From positions 36,889-100,888 of IMG/VR virus record IMGVR_UViG_3300025151_000018: a stretch of 64,000 bases of DNA; one strand, given 5' to 3'. The stretch comes from a virus. Below the pieces are notes generated by a model. The model did no database searches, was not told the origin of the DNA, and saw only the letters and a program-made list of their open reading frames with translations. Position numbers and translations under genes: made by a program. Shown piece by piece: positions 1 through 9,700 of this stretch (its first letter is position 1; every line of letters starts with the position of its first letter).

Positions 1-3000
1 CCATAGCAAACGGTCTTGTAATCTCTGCGTGATTTGCTTCACTTTGCGATACTTCTTCGCCACCGCCCGGATGTGTTGATTGAGAATACCTTGCATCTGT
101 ATCAGCGTGTATTATTCCTTGCCCGTCAGTCCGTGAAGCATCGGATTTGAAATGTTGTAGCATATTCGCTGATGGTATTAGATGCCAAACCACATCACGG
201 TTGTTTGCATCAGGCCAATCAATTCTAACACCGCCCGAATTTAGGCTACTTATTGGAATCATAGGCGAAGTGCGTTCCTCATTCAACTCAAATATACCAT
301 ATCTGTTATCCCTATGGAAATGCCCTGCATTGCCAACCTTAGCATTCGGGCCTAACAACCAGCCATCTGGGTGCTGGATCGAATTGCTCTGCCCTCCTGA
401 AAATGCAGTTATCTTTAACGGTCTAACCGCCCTAACAACATAGTCCACATATTTTCTAACATTTTGACCTGCCTCTGATGACAAAGGATCGAATGAATGA
501 TGTTGGCTCAAGGCTTGTGAATCATAATCATCACGGTTAAGATATGTTTTACGGAGAATAAATACACCACCCCACGCTGGTAAATCACCGCTACCACGAA
601 CCGCCCATGTATCTATCATGGTATAATCTGGATTGTTTAGCATCTTTGACACTTCTCCACCAGCCAAAGCCCCATGACTTGAAGTTGTATGTAAATTGAA
701 AATTGGTTTGTGAACAGGTTGATTTATCAAATTCCGCCCATAGGGTTGGTCGCTAATTGATGTGCCATACACATCTGTTGCAGTTGTCGCTACTGCATCA
801 TACGGTTTTCTTGATTCATTGAATTTGGTTTTCCTGTATTTGCTGACATAAGACGGGAGAACGGGGAATTGCTGACCTACAATCAAATCTGTATGTAAAG
901 AAGCAGCCTTTGTGCTTGTAATGATATACTCTTTCTCTTGCCCTGTCCTTTTCATTGAATGGGGTTCTGTTATTAGCCCCAATCTTGGCGACATATCCGA
1001 TTGCACTTGTCTATGATCAGCAATTTCTGATAATGGTATAGGGAATACCCCTCTAACTGTTGCCGATGTAGTATCTTTCATATCAATTTCTCGCCCCCAA
1101 CCATGAGATGGGAAATGGTGTTGCCTGTCATCATGTATGAAATCTGTATTTGTTGATGAGGGTAGTGTAGTGCCTGTGAAAACATCAACAGGGTGTGCGT
1201 TTAGGTGCAGGTTATTCCCTTTCTGGTGAATGAAGTTAGTCGCTGGACTCGCTGAAAACTGTGTAGTTTGTGTCAAAGCATCAACAGAATCCTTTGCTTT
1301 CACCGCATCACCTGTATGGTGATTCAAATCAACAATTGGGTCAGAACCTTTGTTCAATGTCTTAGCAGTAAGCAAAGGTGCGTTTGTTTCCGTTGGCGAA
1401 ATGCTTGTGAAATCGGTCTTAACAGACTCCACTACCCCTGCTGGCATAGCCTTATGACTAACCAGACCTATACTCTCATCTTGTAATACTCTCCCCATTC
1501 CTACTTCCTTTTCACCTTTAGCCCAAGGTTCATTAGAGAGTCTTAGGTAATCCTCACCTGCTGAATGGCTTGTCAATACCATACCAACAGGGGTAGTCCT
1601 TTCAACACCCGCATAACCTCTCGGCCATAGCCAATCAGCACCATCGTCAATTGTCGGTAGTTTTTGCATGGTATCATGCACACCACCATCAAAGCGAGCA
1701 GATCTGGTGATAGCCTGTTGTGCGGTGTTGCTTGCTGCTGATTGTGCAGGGTCGCCAGCGAGCATATTCAAAGCATCACTTGCCCCTCTCATACCCCATG
1801 CTCTAACAGGTAGCCTACGGCTGAAATCTATTGCCGACATTGGTGATGTAATAGTATAAATCATGTCATAAATTCGGTTAGAAGCATTCTGGTGCAACAC
1901 AACTTCTTCATAACCTACTGTTGGTGTCAAACCATCTCCTATTCCCTCTCCCCTTGATAGCCTCTCAATAGGTATTCCTAACAACGGTATTTGATATTTA
2001 CTTGGTAGCCTTAGTGTTCCGTGTGCCTCTCTAACAGTAGTATGCCCCATCAATACAGAACCTGCTGCTCTTAGGCCATGTGTTGTGCCATGACCCCCTG
2101 CGTTTAGCCCATTGTAGCCATACTGTTGAAGCCATTGGAATACATACATTCTTTCAAATGGTAATGACTTTTCATCTCCATCACTATATCCAATTGTTGT
2201 GTGTGATACCTTTGCATTTCTCAACAACAAGTCCTTAGTAGCGGGGTAATTTGTTGCACCCGGCATACCTGACGCTCGGTATCTCATAGTCATGTATTGC
2301 TCACGGCTCGTGCCGAGTAATGCAGGGTGTGAATACTCGGCTAACCATGTGCAAAGGAAAGCGTCAGGCATTGCGTTTGAGTTGGTATCTTCTGCCTTTG
2401 CTAAAGCCAAATCTTTGTTTGGCATTAGTAATGGACTACCCTCAAAGTCGGAGGCTGCTGATAACGCACCACCATGAATTGGTTTAGGCGCACTTGCCTT
2501 GTTGGTTAATTGAGGATCGTGCGATAGTAATGGTGGTGTTGTTGCCAATTCTGTCGCAACTCTGGGTTGAGTCCAACCCTGTGGCATACCCTTTGTTGCT
2601 AAATATGTATGAGCAGCAGTAATTGTTCCTAAATACTGTGTCGGATATGGCCGACCACCCATTAGTTTGTATTGACCTATGAAGAAACCGTTTATTGCAA
2701 ATTCTTCACCTGCGTTATATGCCCCATTGACGATTTTGTTGCTCGCCAAATCAAATGCAACAGGCGCACCATGACCTGAAAGCGGTGTTGAATATGTTGC
2801 AACATCATCCATGCCGAGTAAAGATGGTTTGTATGTTGTTGCGTCAGCATCAACAAAGTGCGATTGTTCATAACTGCCAAATGGCATAGTATGCTCTTGA
2901 CCCGGTGCAAATAGTATTTCTGGCTCTTGTCTTGGTCTGCCTGAATAAAATTCATGGTGGAAAGCGTTTGAACCATAGGCTACTTCTTCACAAGGGAATC

Positions 3001-6000
3001 CGTCAGCCGAGAATGAGCCTGTTGAATGGTTGTAAGCATTCAATTTTGTTTCAAGTGTATCAAGATAATATCTGGTTGTAGTTTGAGATGGCTCAAGGTT
3101 TTGGAAACCCCAATGCTTATGCTCTGTTTCAGCCTCAAACATGAGGGAATACGCTGACCCATGTGAACGGTGTAATTGTCGCCTCAAGGACTTCGGTGTT
3201 CCTCTCATAGTCATGGGAGATACAAATGAATGCCCCTGCCTACCAAATCTAATCCTATGATGTGGTATTATGGTGGCTGATGGCATACCGTTTGTAGTTT
3301 CAGTAAGCACAGAACCCCGTTCAACATGATCAGACAGACGGTGCGCTGCGAACAGTCTGGTTGTTCCGCTTGGCACAGAACCTACTGTGTTATTCAAGTC
3401 CAAACCAAACTGTGATTCTAATGTGTCATGCAAAATACGCACAGGATGGAAATGTAATACTCTGTCATGTGTGTCAAATTGCGTGGCTTCACCCGGATTA
3501 CTATCTAATGTGGTGTCAAGGTTCTGTTCAACTATTCCGTTCTTTTGCATATTCGGTGCAGTTAAGCCACCCATACCCCATGTTGTATTTCTAAACGCTT
3601 GCACCCGATCATGACCGCTTCGCACCAAAATGTTGCCCGGTATTTCATCGGCACTTGGTAATGAAATGCGGAGATTTGGGGATAAACCGCTACCAGCATA
3701 AGATGGCTCGGTAGTTTCTAATCCTGTTTCGGGATCTAAACGATTTGAAGGCATCGTGTAATCTTTAATTACTGTGCCAAACGGAGAACCCCCCTCTAAA
3801 ATCAAGGCGTTGCCGTTGTCATCAACGACTTCTAAATTATCCCAAACCCTTTCTTCATTGCTTATTGTTAGACCAGATACCCTCTCTGTGTTGTAATTTC
3901 TAACCGTTCTATATCCTCTTGCCATTGTGGTTATATCAGTTGCTGAACCTGCGGTTGCATACTGTGCGATTGCGTTATTCAAATCGGTTGTGCCATTATC
4001 TATCTCTGTGATTTGTGCCAAATGACTGATAGGTGCGCCACCATGTGCAATTTCATAGATTTCATTTGGCTGATATTCAGCGAACCTTGTGGTCGCTCGC
4101 ATACCATTTTCAAACGCTATATCCCATTTGTTTTCTGATGGTGCATAGAATAACTCATCACCGTTGTTTAATTGAACGGCATTGTTAGCCGTCAAGGTGA
4201 TAGTTGTAGCCGATCTTGCTAACTTTTCAGCAGCAGGGATAGTTGTTCCAGCAAAACTAATGAATTGAAATCCATCATCAAACATTTTCCCGTAGCCGTA
4301 GTATGTTCCATCAGAACCATACAAATTAAGCCCAAACCATTGGGTATATGGGCTTGCGTATGCGAATAACTCTTGCGCTGCGGTGGCTTTTGTCGCCATA
4401 GCCTCAAAACCATGTATGCTTATGGATTTAGCAAAGGTGTTGTCAGGCGTTCCCGTTCCATCAGCAAAGACCTGTGCGGATTCGGGGTCATTCACCCGAA
4501 CATTGTGTGGTGCGGGAGAGTTTGCATCAACAAAGGTTAATTTTTGCCCTGCGTCAAAGTCGGCTTGGGTGTAATCAGAATAATTTGATGTTGAGCCATT
4601 GAAAAGACCACTTCCGGGTCTTGAAGAATCGCTTTCCCTTCGGACAAATAGCGCAACCTCTCCACCATCAATAGATTGTCCTGTATTCCCTGCAAACGCA
4701 TTACCGGGTGTATCAAATCTAATTGCTTTGGGAGATAATGTCTTTGCAGCCATTACAAAAGGCGTTGTGGGTATTGTTGGCGCACCACCACTAATATCAA
4801 CCTTAATTGTATTAGCCTCGTTATCAATTTCTGAAATGAATTTGCCCGTTCCTACTCCTATTCCACCGCTAAAATACGCCAATTCATCTCCAACGACTAA
4901 GAATCTTGAGGGTGCGTCATCTAATGTTAATACACCGTCTGTGAAGAAGGTCGCATCATTTGTGCAATTAAGGGCAACACCCGGATGTGAAGTGCTTGTA
5001 AATGCGTTTGCATCAGTAAAGTCTGGTCTAAGACATTTGACATAAGGTGTTGATGCAACTGTGCCTATTTCCGTATCACCATCAGTTTGATAGTATATCT
5101 TATCTCCAAGCACGAGTTTTTGTGATGGGTCGCCACTTGTAATCTCAAGGAAACCTGCACCATATTGAACGGCTGACCCGTTCCTTGTGTATGTTAGTCC
5201 ACACGACCTCAATCTCGGTCCGTTTGCCAATATACTGAAATTGTTAGCCGAAGGATTATGCGCTGCGCCATTGGGTGTTAGTTGTTGTAATGTTTGAAAT
5301 GAAGATACCGTTCCAACTTCTTGTTTGTTGCTATTGTATATTTTGCTACCTACTTCAAAATTCAAACCAAAGTCTGTATCTGGTGTCAAAACCTTAACAG
5401 TAGTAGTAGTGCCAGCACCTTCATTACCACCCGTAAATACATTAGAACCAGATTGTGATGCACCTTGATCAGAAGTGATAAAGCACCCAGATTCGTATGG
5501 CCCCATTCCATCTAATTCTGTTCCATGTTCAACACTTTCAACAGGCATGAGTTTTGTTGCGTCTGTATATCTGTTTGACTTTTCAGGGGCTACATTACTC
5601 ATTACGCTCGGTCCATCAAACACCATATCGGGCGGTGGCATTGGTTGTATTAAGCAAGAGTTTAGTCCTTCAATAGAAAAACGAGAAAAGCCACGATTTT
5701 TAGAAAAACTACTACCTGTTGTAGCATCTTTCTTTGGCTTGCCCCCTCGTGATTCGTGATTAAGCGCAGGTAATCCCATGTTGCCACCATCCATAGGCTT
5801 TGCAGTTAGATACCATGTCGGCAAGTCCACACCAAGACCTTGAATGATAGGGCCACCATTTGCTGACCCCCAATAACCACCGTTAGAAGGAACATCACCC
5901 TCCCATGATACAACTACTGTGTGTTGTTCTTCTGTTTCGTTTTGAATAGTGATGATTTCATTTACCGCAATATCTCCACTACTTGCACTATCCGCAGTAA

Positions 6001-6745
6001 TGGTGAAGTCCACAAAATATGTAGCAGATCCTAAGATGTTTTCTCCGACAACCTTGTAGCCATCGTATTCTAACACCCTTACCACAGAGCCATTGTCGTA
6101 ATGCAATATACCTTTCTTTGGTATATCAGTTGGGTGATGGTGCAAACAATGACCGCCTGTTGTATTACCAGAATGCGGTGCGCTGAAATCGCTCGCCATC
6201 ATCAACCTAACAAAAGGGTGTCCTGTCAATGGATAAGTCCAATCACCGACTCCCGCATTGAGAACAGAATACACTTTACCTTGATAGGTCTTAGCCCCAG
6301 ACATTTTCACATACCTTGCTTTGAGATACCTGTTTCTCCCATGTAGCCCGATTTGGTGATCTCGGCTTGAGTTAATTGCTGATGCAATCATTCTTGTCGC
6401 TTCTTCTGTGCCTAAATCGTATGTCAAGATAGGCAAAGTCGGAACGGTAATCCTTGATTGAATGTTAGCCTGTGCTGCCCTTTTCAAATCCACGACTACA
6501 AAGTTAGTGCCATCGGCAGGTGTAATAGATGTAGCATCACCTGCCTGTGGTGTTCTAATTAGCAGGTGAAAACCTTGCTGGCCTCCACCAGCAGCCCATG
6601 TGCTATCAACCGCATCTTCATAGGCGGTGTCTGGATAGGTAAAGTGCATACTAAAATAGCCACTTTTTGGCTTGCCCTGATCTGTGCCGAGAGCGACATT
6701 AGCCGAAGCAAATCTTTGTTGAGGGAAAACTGTCTTACTAACCAT
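1..6745 (-). CDS. Giant virion (tail/baseplate) protein, C-terminus beyond left edge
   Basis: One open frame runs from an ATG at 6745 to the left edge, at least 2248 codons, with its stop outside the window. I translated both ends and sampled many lines between them and found no in-frame stop. The start reads MVSKTVFPQQRFASANVALG. The ATG directly follows the TGA of the upstream gene and has a G-rich ribosome binding stretch before it. Composition is that of extracellular structural protein: rich in Gly, Thr, Ser, Asn and His, few Lys runs, no evident membrane segment. No family is recognised. Its place at the end of the tail gene block, after tape measure and two other giant proteins, suggests a baseplate, fibre or receptor-binding component. 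That role is inferred from position only. What looks like a 6.7 kb gap is therefore fully coding. Confidence 0.85.
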   Translation of the reverse strand, partial: MVSKTVFPQQRFASANVALGTDQGKPKSGYFSMHFTYPDTAYEDAVDSTWAAGGGQQGFHLLIRTPQAGDATSITPADGTNFVVVDLKRAAQANIQSRITVPTLPILTYDLGTEEATRMIASAINSSRDHQIGLHGRNRYLKARYVKMSGAKTYQGKVYSVLNAGVGDWTYPLTGHPFVRLMMASDFSAPHSGNTTGGHCLHHHPTDIPKKGILHYDNGSVVRVLEYDGYKVVGENILGSATYFVDFTITADSASSGDIAVNEIITIQNETEEQHTVVVSWEGDVPSNGGYWGSANGGPIIQGLGVDLPTWYLTAKPMDGGNMGLPALNHESRGGKPKKDATTGSSFSKNRGFSRFSIEGLNSCLIQPMPPPDMVFDGPSVMSNVAPEKSNRYTDATKLMPVESVEHGTELDGMGPYESGCFITSDQGASQSGSNVFTGGNEGAGTTTTVKVLTPDTDFGLNFEVGSKIYNSNKQEVGTVSSFQTLQQLTPNGAAHNPSANNFSILANGPRLRSCGLTYTRNGSAVQYGAGFLEITSGDPSQKLVLGDKIYYQTDGDTEIGTVASTPYVKCLRPDFTDANAFTSTSHPGVALNCTNDATFFTDGVLTLDDAPSRFLVVGDELAYFSGGIGVGTGKFISEIDNEANTIKVDISGGAPTIPTTPFVMAAKTLSPKAIRFDTPGNAFAGNTGQSIDGGEVALFVRRESDSSRPGSGLFNGSTSNYSDYTQADFDAGQKLTFVDANSPAPHNVRVNDPESAQVFADGTGTPDNTFAKSISIHGFEAMATKATAAQELFAYASPYTQWFGLNLYGSDGTYYGYGKMFDDGFQFISFAGTTIPAAEKLARSATTITLTANNAVQLNNGDELFYAPSENKWDIAFENGMRATTRFAEYQPNEIYEIAHGGAPISHLAQITEIDNGTTDLNNAIAQYATAGSATDITTMARGYRTVRNYNTERVSGLTISNEERVWDNLEVVDDNGNALILEGGSPFGTVIKDYTMPSNRLDPETGLETTEPSYAGSGLSPNLRISLPSADEIPGNILVRSGHDRVQAFRNTTWGMGGLTAPNMQKNGIVEQNLDTTLDSNPGEATQFDTHDRVLHFHPVRILHDTLESQFGLDLNNTVGSVPSGTTRLFAAHRLSDHVERGSVLTETTNGMPSATIIPHHRIRFGRQGHSFVSPMTMRGTPKSLRRQLHRSHGSAYSLMFEAETEHKHWGFQNLEPSQTTTRYYLDTLETKLNAYNHSTGSFSADGFPCEEVAYGSNAFHHEFYSGRPRQEPEILFAPGQEHTMPFGSYEQSHFVDADATTYKPSLLGMDDVATYSTPLSGHGAPVAFDLASNKIVNGAYNAGEEFAINGFFIGQYKLMGGRPYPTQYLGTITAAHTYLATKGMPQGWTQPRVATELATTPPLLSHDPQLTNKASAPKPIHGGALSAASDFEGSPLLMPNKDLALAKAEDTNSNAMPDAFLCTWLAEYSHPALLGTSREQYMTMRYRASGMPGATNYPATKDLLLRNAKVSHTTIGYSDGDEKSLPFERMYVFQWLQQYGYNGLNAGGHGTTHGLRAAGSVLMGHTTVREAHGTLRLPSKYQIPLLGIPIERLSRGEGIGDGLTPTVGYEEVVLHQNASNRIYDMIYTITSPMSAIDFSRRLPVRAWGMRGASDALNMLAGDPAQSAASNTAQQAITRSARFDGGVHDTMQKLPTIDDGADWLWPRGYAGVERTTPVGMVLTSHSAGEDYLRLSNEPWAKGEKEVGMGRVLQDESIGLVSHKAMPAGVVESVKTDFTSISPTETNAPLLTAKTLNKGSDPIVDLNHHTGDAVKAKDSVDALTQTTQFSASPATNFIHQKGNNLHLNAHPVDVFTGTTLPSSTNTDFIHDDRQHHFPSHGWGREIDMKDTTSATVRGVFPIPLSEIADHRQVQSDMSPRLGLITEPHSMKRTGQEKEYIITSTKAASLHTDLIVGQQFPVLPSYVSKYRKTKFNESRKPYDAVATTATDVYGTSISDQPYGRNLINQPVHKPIFNLHTTSSHGALAGGEVSKMLNNPDYTMIDTWAVRGSGDLPAWGGVFILRKTYLNRDDYDSQALSQHHSFDPLSSEAGQNVRKYVDYVVRAVRPLKITAFSGGQSNSIQHPDGWLLGPNAKVGNAGHFHRDNRYGIFELNEERTSPMIPISSLNSGGVRIDWPDANNRDVVWHLIPSANMLQHFKSDASRTDGQGIIHADTDARYSQSTHPGGGEEVSQSEANHAEITRPFAM

Positions 6746-9700
6746 TCAAACCCCCCAATTTTTCTGTCCTATTGTCATGGCTTCTTCAACCGATAGAGCC
6801 TTCACCCATAATCCTAACTCTGCTAACTGCCCCTTGAAATAGGTTCTTGCACGAGATGTTAATGAACCAGCCGTCTGTGAACCACCTTGACTGTTTAGAT
6901 TGTTGTTGCCGTATTGTAATTGTGCAACAGTCCAAAAACCTCCCTGTATTGTAGTGTTATCCGCCAATTCTTTGATTGAACCCCATAGGCCACTTGGTGA
7001 TATTACCATTGGCACACCATGCAGGGCAGCACCGATTACAATTTGCCCTTGATACCTACCATAATATGTGCTTCCACTTGCTAACGGATTTGCATTCGTT
7101 CCTGTTCCAAGACCTTTAGCGAGTCTTGGCATTCCTACTTGACCCCCCAAATATGTTGCATCATTGTTAAGTGGGTATGTGTTAAACGATCCACCGTATA
7201 GATAATCACCTGCGGTTTCTGTGTTTGGCATAGGCACACCATTGTCATAGATAATAGGTGTTCCATCAAGTGGTTTAACCACAGTAATTTGCCTCCAAGC
7301 ATCTTTTACTGCCACACCATTCGCCCATGTCGCATGATATTCTCCTGACGCAGCACTATTCTTATGATGGACTACAATTCTATAATCAAATTGTGCATTA
7401 GCATCACCAACTGCCGTCATACCATATTGCCTTGATAAAATTGACACACCCCAAGGTGCGCCATTGTTGTCAATACCATGCAATACAGGCCCGTTTCCAT
7501 ATCCCGATAGTTGCCATGTGGTATCGGTTGCGTTTGATGGTTTGAAACAGAAGGTGATACTCCAAGGCCCTTGAGCAAGAATATCCCCTGCTCTTGGGGG
7601 TATAGTCGGAACAGGGTATGACATGGCAGAGGACTTTGTTGGTATTTTTGATAGCGATATTGCCTTATGACCCGAACCGCCCATATCCCAATGAATACCT
7701 CTTGCTGATATGTCGCCTTCTGGCTCTGTTCCAGAGCCTTTGTATAGTGGCTTACCAACTGCCGATGCCTCATTATCCCCTAATAGTATAGAAAAACCTA
7801 ATGTGCCATTATTGAGCAAATCATTTGTAAAATCACCAATCATACCCAATTGCAATCCATATTTGTTTTCAACAGGGCGCATCACAGGTAAAGAACCGGG
7901 TGGATCATCTCCATAATCAGGCCCACCGTTGCCATCGGGGTCGCCAATGTATGGCAATCCATCATTGTTGAAACGGACATAGGCAATACAATCATCATCT
8001 TTGTAGTGCATTCCCGCATAGGAGTTTGCCTTCGCAGTATCTTGATTGTTTAATTTTGTGAAGTCTAAAACTGCTGCTGATTTTTGTATTTCCTCAACAT
8101 TTTGCAACCCGCTATATCCTGTTGGCCCTTTAGAATAATGGTGTGTATAGAAGTCAGAATAATCATTGTCTGTTCCATCACTAACATCAAATGTGATACC
8201 TGTATGTCCTCCACCAAAGAATAAGATGCCATGAGCGTCAATCATTGGCGATAGTAGTTGGATTTCAACACGCTGATACCTACCATCTTTGTCATAAAAC
8301 AAATCCTTGAATTTTTCTTTGAGTTTTGAGTCATAAGGCTGAACATCCTCTAACGCAGCACAAGCACCCGGTCCAGATACTTTGCAAAATGGTGCGCTAA
8401 ATGTGCTTACGCCACCAAAAGTTGCAAGGTGCTTGCCATCAACAAGAATTAGTCCACGCCTATCAAATTGGTTAATGTGGTTCGCTCGGTTCAGCATTTC
8501 TAAAATATCCCTATCCACCCAAAGCGTAGCCTGTGTATCAGGATCGTAGTCTGGTAGTAATTCAGCCGATGCAGTTGGATTTATTGCATTGTATCTTGGG
8601 TTCTTTACTGTAAAGAATGTCAATTCTTGCCCTATTCCCTCATACAACCGTAGTTTGTTGTCTTGCGTTTCAACAGAACCAACAACCGCACCTGTAAATG
8701 TGGTAATAGGAACATGAGTTTCACCGTCAGCACCTATTGGTAGTGGTGCAGGGAATGAATTGATTTGATAGGAACGGCTATTTGTAGTCAGCAGCCCACC
8801 GCTACCAATTGCCTGTTGCGGTCTATACCCATAGGGGCTATTGTTGTTGAACCATATAGCGAAGTTTCGTGATGAAGCACCGGGTATTGTGCTATGAATA
8901 ACGATAGTCATTCCCGATTCACCATCTCTGCTTTCCACTTCTTTACCCTCAAATGCTCTAACATAGCCCATGTGTGAACCTGTATCTGTGCTTGATGTAG
9001 CATAGAAATCATCATTTGGCATGGCACTATACGATTGAGCAAATAGTGCAGGTGGATTGAAAGCACTACCTCCATTTGTGTTAGTAGCATTAGGGTGCGC
9101 TGCTTGATTGATTAGCCTAATGACTTCATTTATGCCTTGATTGAAATCATCAACATTTGTTGCTACTTCACCAAAGTTAATGTGCATTTTTTGCACATGG
9201 TCTAAAGTTAGGTTATCGTTCTTCTTGCCCTTTAGACCAAGATAACTCGGTATCAATTCAATGGGCGGTCTTAATGGCATATCGTCAGCACCGTAGTAGT
9301 AGTGCATAGGGTCTAACTGCATACCCTCCATGCTCGGCCCATCTTTGATTAGTATTGTATTAGAGTCTTTAGGATCGAGCATGACTCTGGCTTTGCCATC
9401 GTTGCCAAGCCTCATGCCAAATAACATCTCAACACTTCTCCCAATTTTCTTCACCAAAGACAGAGCATCGGTTGTGCCAACATCAAATCTCAAATCATCT
9501 AAATTCCATGCCGTTTGCGCCCCTGTTTGAAATGAAGCACCTGTCAGCCACCCGCCCATGACAACAGGCAATCCACTTGAAATGAAATGACCGACAAAGT
9601 TTGATTGCGTTGGATCGGCTGATGATGTATTGTCTAATGGATTGTGAAATGCACCATAATAGAGTCTGTGTGAATTACCAACAATAGCAACCTTGTGTAT

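Noticed and set aside
1-6745. Apparent 6.7 kb region without a gene at the left edge, with several 60-100 residue plus-strand frames
   Set aside because: The minus strand is one uninterrupted frame from an ATG at 6745; the plus-strand frames are shadows of it.
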